A stretch of DNA of 7,296 nt from positions 1 to 7,296 of the forward strand of contig JAEYZS010000220.1 in assembly GCA_023427925.1 (NCBI GenBank), given 5' to 3'. The position numbers and the translations under genes are program-made. A model generated the notes under the pieces. It searched no databases, had not been told where the DNA came from, and saw nothing but the letters and a program-made list of their open reading frames with translations. Of this stretch, positions 5,960 through 7,296 are shown in pieces (the stretch's first letter is position 1; every line of letters begins with the position of its first letter). The DNA is from Pseudomonadota bacterium (lineage in GTDB: Bacteria > Bdellovibrionota > Bdellovibrionia > Bdellovibrionales > JAEYZS01).

Positions 5960-7045
5960 ATGAAAAACAAGGATGTTTTTAGTTATATTTTTATATTTCT
6001 GATTTTCTCTGTCGGTGTTTCTGCACAAGAGCGCTATGAGTTTTATACGGGTGCAAGACAGATGGGGATGGGTGGCGCAACGGTTGCCGTCGTTAACGAC
6101 GAGACCGCTCTTATTCATAATCCTGCAGCACTAGGGAAGCTAAGAACTAAATACCTCACTCTCATTGATCCAGAAATTCACGTGGGGGAAACATCCCACC
6201 AAATTATAAAAGATAAAGATTACGACATCACGAAGACGACTGACCCACAAGAGTTAATGGAAATCTTGAAGGTGAATCCAGATAAAAACTTTCACCAAAA
6301 AGTTCAATTGTTTCCATCGCTAGTGTTTCCAAACTTTGGCATCGGCCTTCTCGCCACCTATAACTACGATGCGCGTGTGGATAGTACAACCAATGAATAT
6401 CATCTTCGCTACAGAAACGACTACGCAGTTATCCTAGGTTATAATTTCAGATTCTTCGATGGAATCATGAAACTGGGCTTTAACGCTAAGTACATCAACA
6501 GAGTAGAAATGAATGACGTTCTTCCAGATACTTCGACAGGATTAACTTGGGGAGGTCTCGTCAACGAAGGAACTGCAATCAGCTCCGATATTGGCTTAAT
6601 GTTTACAGCGCCTTGGCAGTATCTTCCAACATTGGCCCTCGTTTGGAGAGATGTTGGAAATACGAGCTACTCTATGGGCGGAGGAATGTTCTATAGCGAT
6701 CGACCGGAACCCGACTCCGTTACACAAACCCTCGACGTCGGAGTGTCGCTATCTCCTATATTAGGAAAATATTCAAGAATGCAATTTGTTGGAGAGTATA
6801 GAGATGCCCTCACATTTGATGACGAAGAAGATCATCAAAGACGAATTCACTATGGATTAGAATTTAACTTTTTTGATCGAATGTTTTTGAGGGGTGGAGT
6901 CAACCAACGTTATTGGACTGCGGGACTCGAGGTCGCAAGTCTCAATATGCAATTTCAAGCCGCTACTTATGGTGAAGAAATAGGAGTAGGAGGAGCTCGC
7001 CGCGAAGACAGAAGATATATATTCAAATTTGCGATGAGATTTTAA
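5960..7045 (+). CDS. Outer-membrane beta-barrel protein of the FadL/PorV-like type (paralog 2)
   Basis: The 361-residue product has a signal peptide (lysines at 2 and 4, hydrophobic 7-20, cleavage after GVSA at residue 22). Residues 31-58 read GARQMGMGGATVAVVNDETALIH then NPAALG, the same N-terminal signature as the barrel at 3857 and as PorV/PorQ/FadL-like proteins generally. Beta-rich sequence follows, with strand-like segments such as YAVILGYNFRFF, MKLGFNAKYI and LALVWRDVG, and the protein ends RYIFKFAMRF with the C-terminal Phe expected of a barrel. A charged stretch at 75-115 is probably a loop. From WTAGL (319) to the end it aligns without gaps with residues 350-392 of the first barrel. 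A lipoprotein gene begins 3 nt after the stop, so the two are almost certainly cotranscribed. Ligand and role are unknown. Confidence 0.87.
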   Translation: MKNKDVFSYIFIFLIFSVGVSAQERYEFYTGARQMGMGGATVAVVNDETALIHNPAALGKLRTKYLTLIDPEIHVGETSHQIIKDKDYDITKTTDPQELMEILKVNPDKNFHQKVQLFPSLVFPNFGIGLLATYNYDARVDSTTNEYHLRYRNDYAVILGYNFRFFDGIMKLGFNAKYINRVEMNDVLPDTSTGLTWGGLVNEGTAISSDIGLMFTAPWQYLPTLALVWRDVGNTSYSMGGGMFYSDRPEPDSVTQTLDVGVSLSPILGKYSRMQFVGEYRDALTFDDEEDHQRRIHYGLEFNFFDRMFLRGGVNQRYWTAGLEVASLNMQFQAATYGEEIGVGGARREDRRYIFKFAMRF

Positions 7046-7048
7046 TTT

Positions 7049-7296
7049 ATGAAAAAAATGTTTTGGGGCTTTACAATTTTAGCTTTATTCACAGTTTCTT
7101 GTGACAACGCATTTGAGGAAATGTCTTCTAAGACCTCAGAAGATGCTATTCTGTATTCTGCAAGGAGAGCACTTGCGAATGGAAATTGGACTTATGCAAT
7201 TTCTGAATTTGCCAGACTTTCCGCCGCGACACGAGCACGAGTCGACGTTGTCGTGGATCATGCTTCTGCGTATTCAGGACGATGTGGCCTGGACTT
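7049..7296 (+). CDS. Predicted lipoprotein, N-terminal part, helical
   Basis: The frame opens at ATG 7049, 3 nt after the stop of the barrel gene, and runs off the window after 82 full codons. The start MKKMFWGFTILALFTVSC is a lipoprotein signal with Cys18 as the lipidated residue (-1 Ser, -2 Val; Thr at -3 is atypical). Asp follows at +2, which in enterobacteria favours inner-membrane retention but need not do so here. The mature part is predicted helical: SEDAILYSARRALANGNWTY then AISEFARL resembles a TPR-like helix-turn-helix, ending near SAYSGRCGLD. There is no strong Shine-Dalgarno site (GAG about 10 nt upstream), so translational coupling to the barrel gene is likely. The placement repeats the barrel-then-lipoprotein order seen at 3857-5745. 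The family is not recognised. Confidence 0.8.
   Translation, partial: MKKMFWGFTILALFTVSCDNAFEEMSSKTSEDAILYSARRALANGNWTYAISEFARLSAATRARVDVVVDHASAYSGRCGLD

Overview
The window looks like a stretch of chromosome from a Gram-negative predator-like or Bdellovibrio-related bacterium (Bdellovibrionota/Oligoflexia, or possibly another former deltaproteobacterial group). This is an inference from three things: a Hanks-type kinase with the HRDISPQN catalytic loop and C-terminal PEGA domains, the density of exported envelope proteins (four with signal peptides or barrel features, plus two lipoproteins), and moderately AT-rich DNA. No 16S or other phylogenetic marker is present, so the taxonomic call is tentative.

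Layout. Positions 1-387 (minus) hold the N-terminal part of an exported, probably outer-membrane protein that leaves the window. Positions 455-2527 (minus) encode a membrane-anchored Ser/Thr protein kinase with two periplasmic PEGA-type domains. It diverges across 43 bp from coaE (2571-3179, plus), the last enzyme of coenzyme A synthesis. coaE converges with, and overlaps by 4 nt, a minus-strand gene for an unknown exported beta-rich protein (3176 to about 3778-3889). That gene in turn diverges from a plus-strand run of envelope genes.

The envelope run is: a FadL/PorV-like outer-membrane barrel (3857-5035); a cysteine-rich lipoprotein with a calcium-loop motif (5065-5745); a GC-rich intergenic palindrome (core 5754-5875); a second barrel of the same family (5960-7045); and a second lipoprotein (7049 to the end, partial). 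The order is therefore barrel-lipoprotein, palindrome, barrel-lipoprotein. The two barrels share the N-terminal MGMG...NPA signature, and their last 43 residues align without gaps at 16 identities by my hand count. This suggests an old tandem duplication of an outer-membrane barrel with a partner lipoprotein; what the pair transports or binds cannot be read from the sequence.

The most unusual DNA is the palindrome at 5754-5875. It has 25-nt arms with a single mismatch around a 72-nt loop, is GC-rich against an AT-leaning background, and looser pairing extends outward into the 3' end of the lipoprotein gene. It looks like a dispersed palindromic element, though only a genome-wide search can show that. 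No tRNA, rRNA, CRISPR array, insertion sequence or clear rho-independent terminator was found. The longest stretch without a gene is the 214 bp at 5746-5959.
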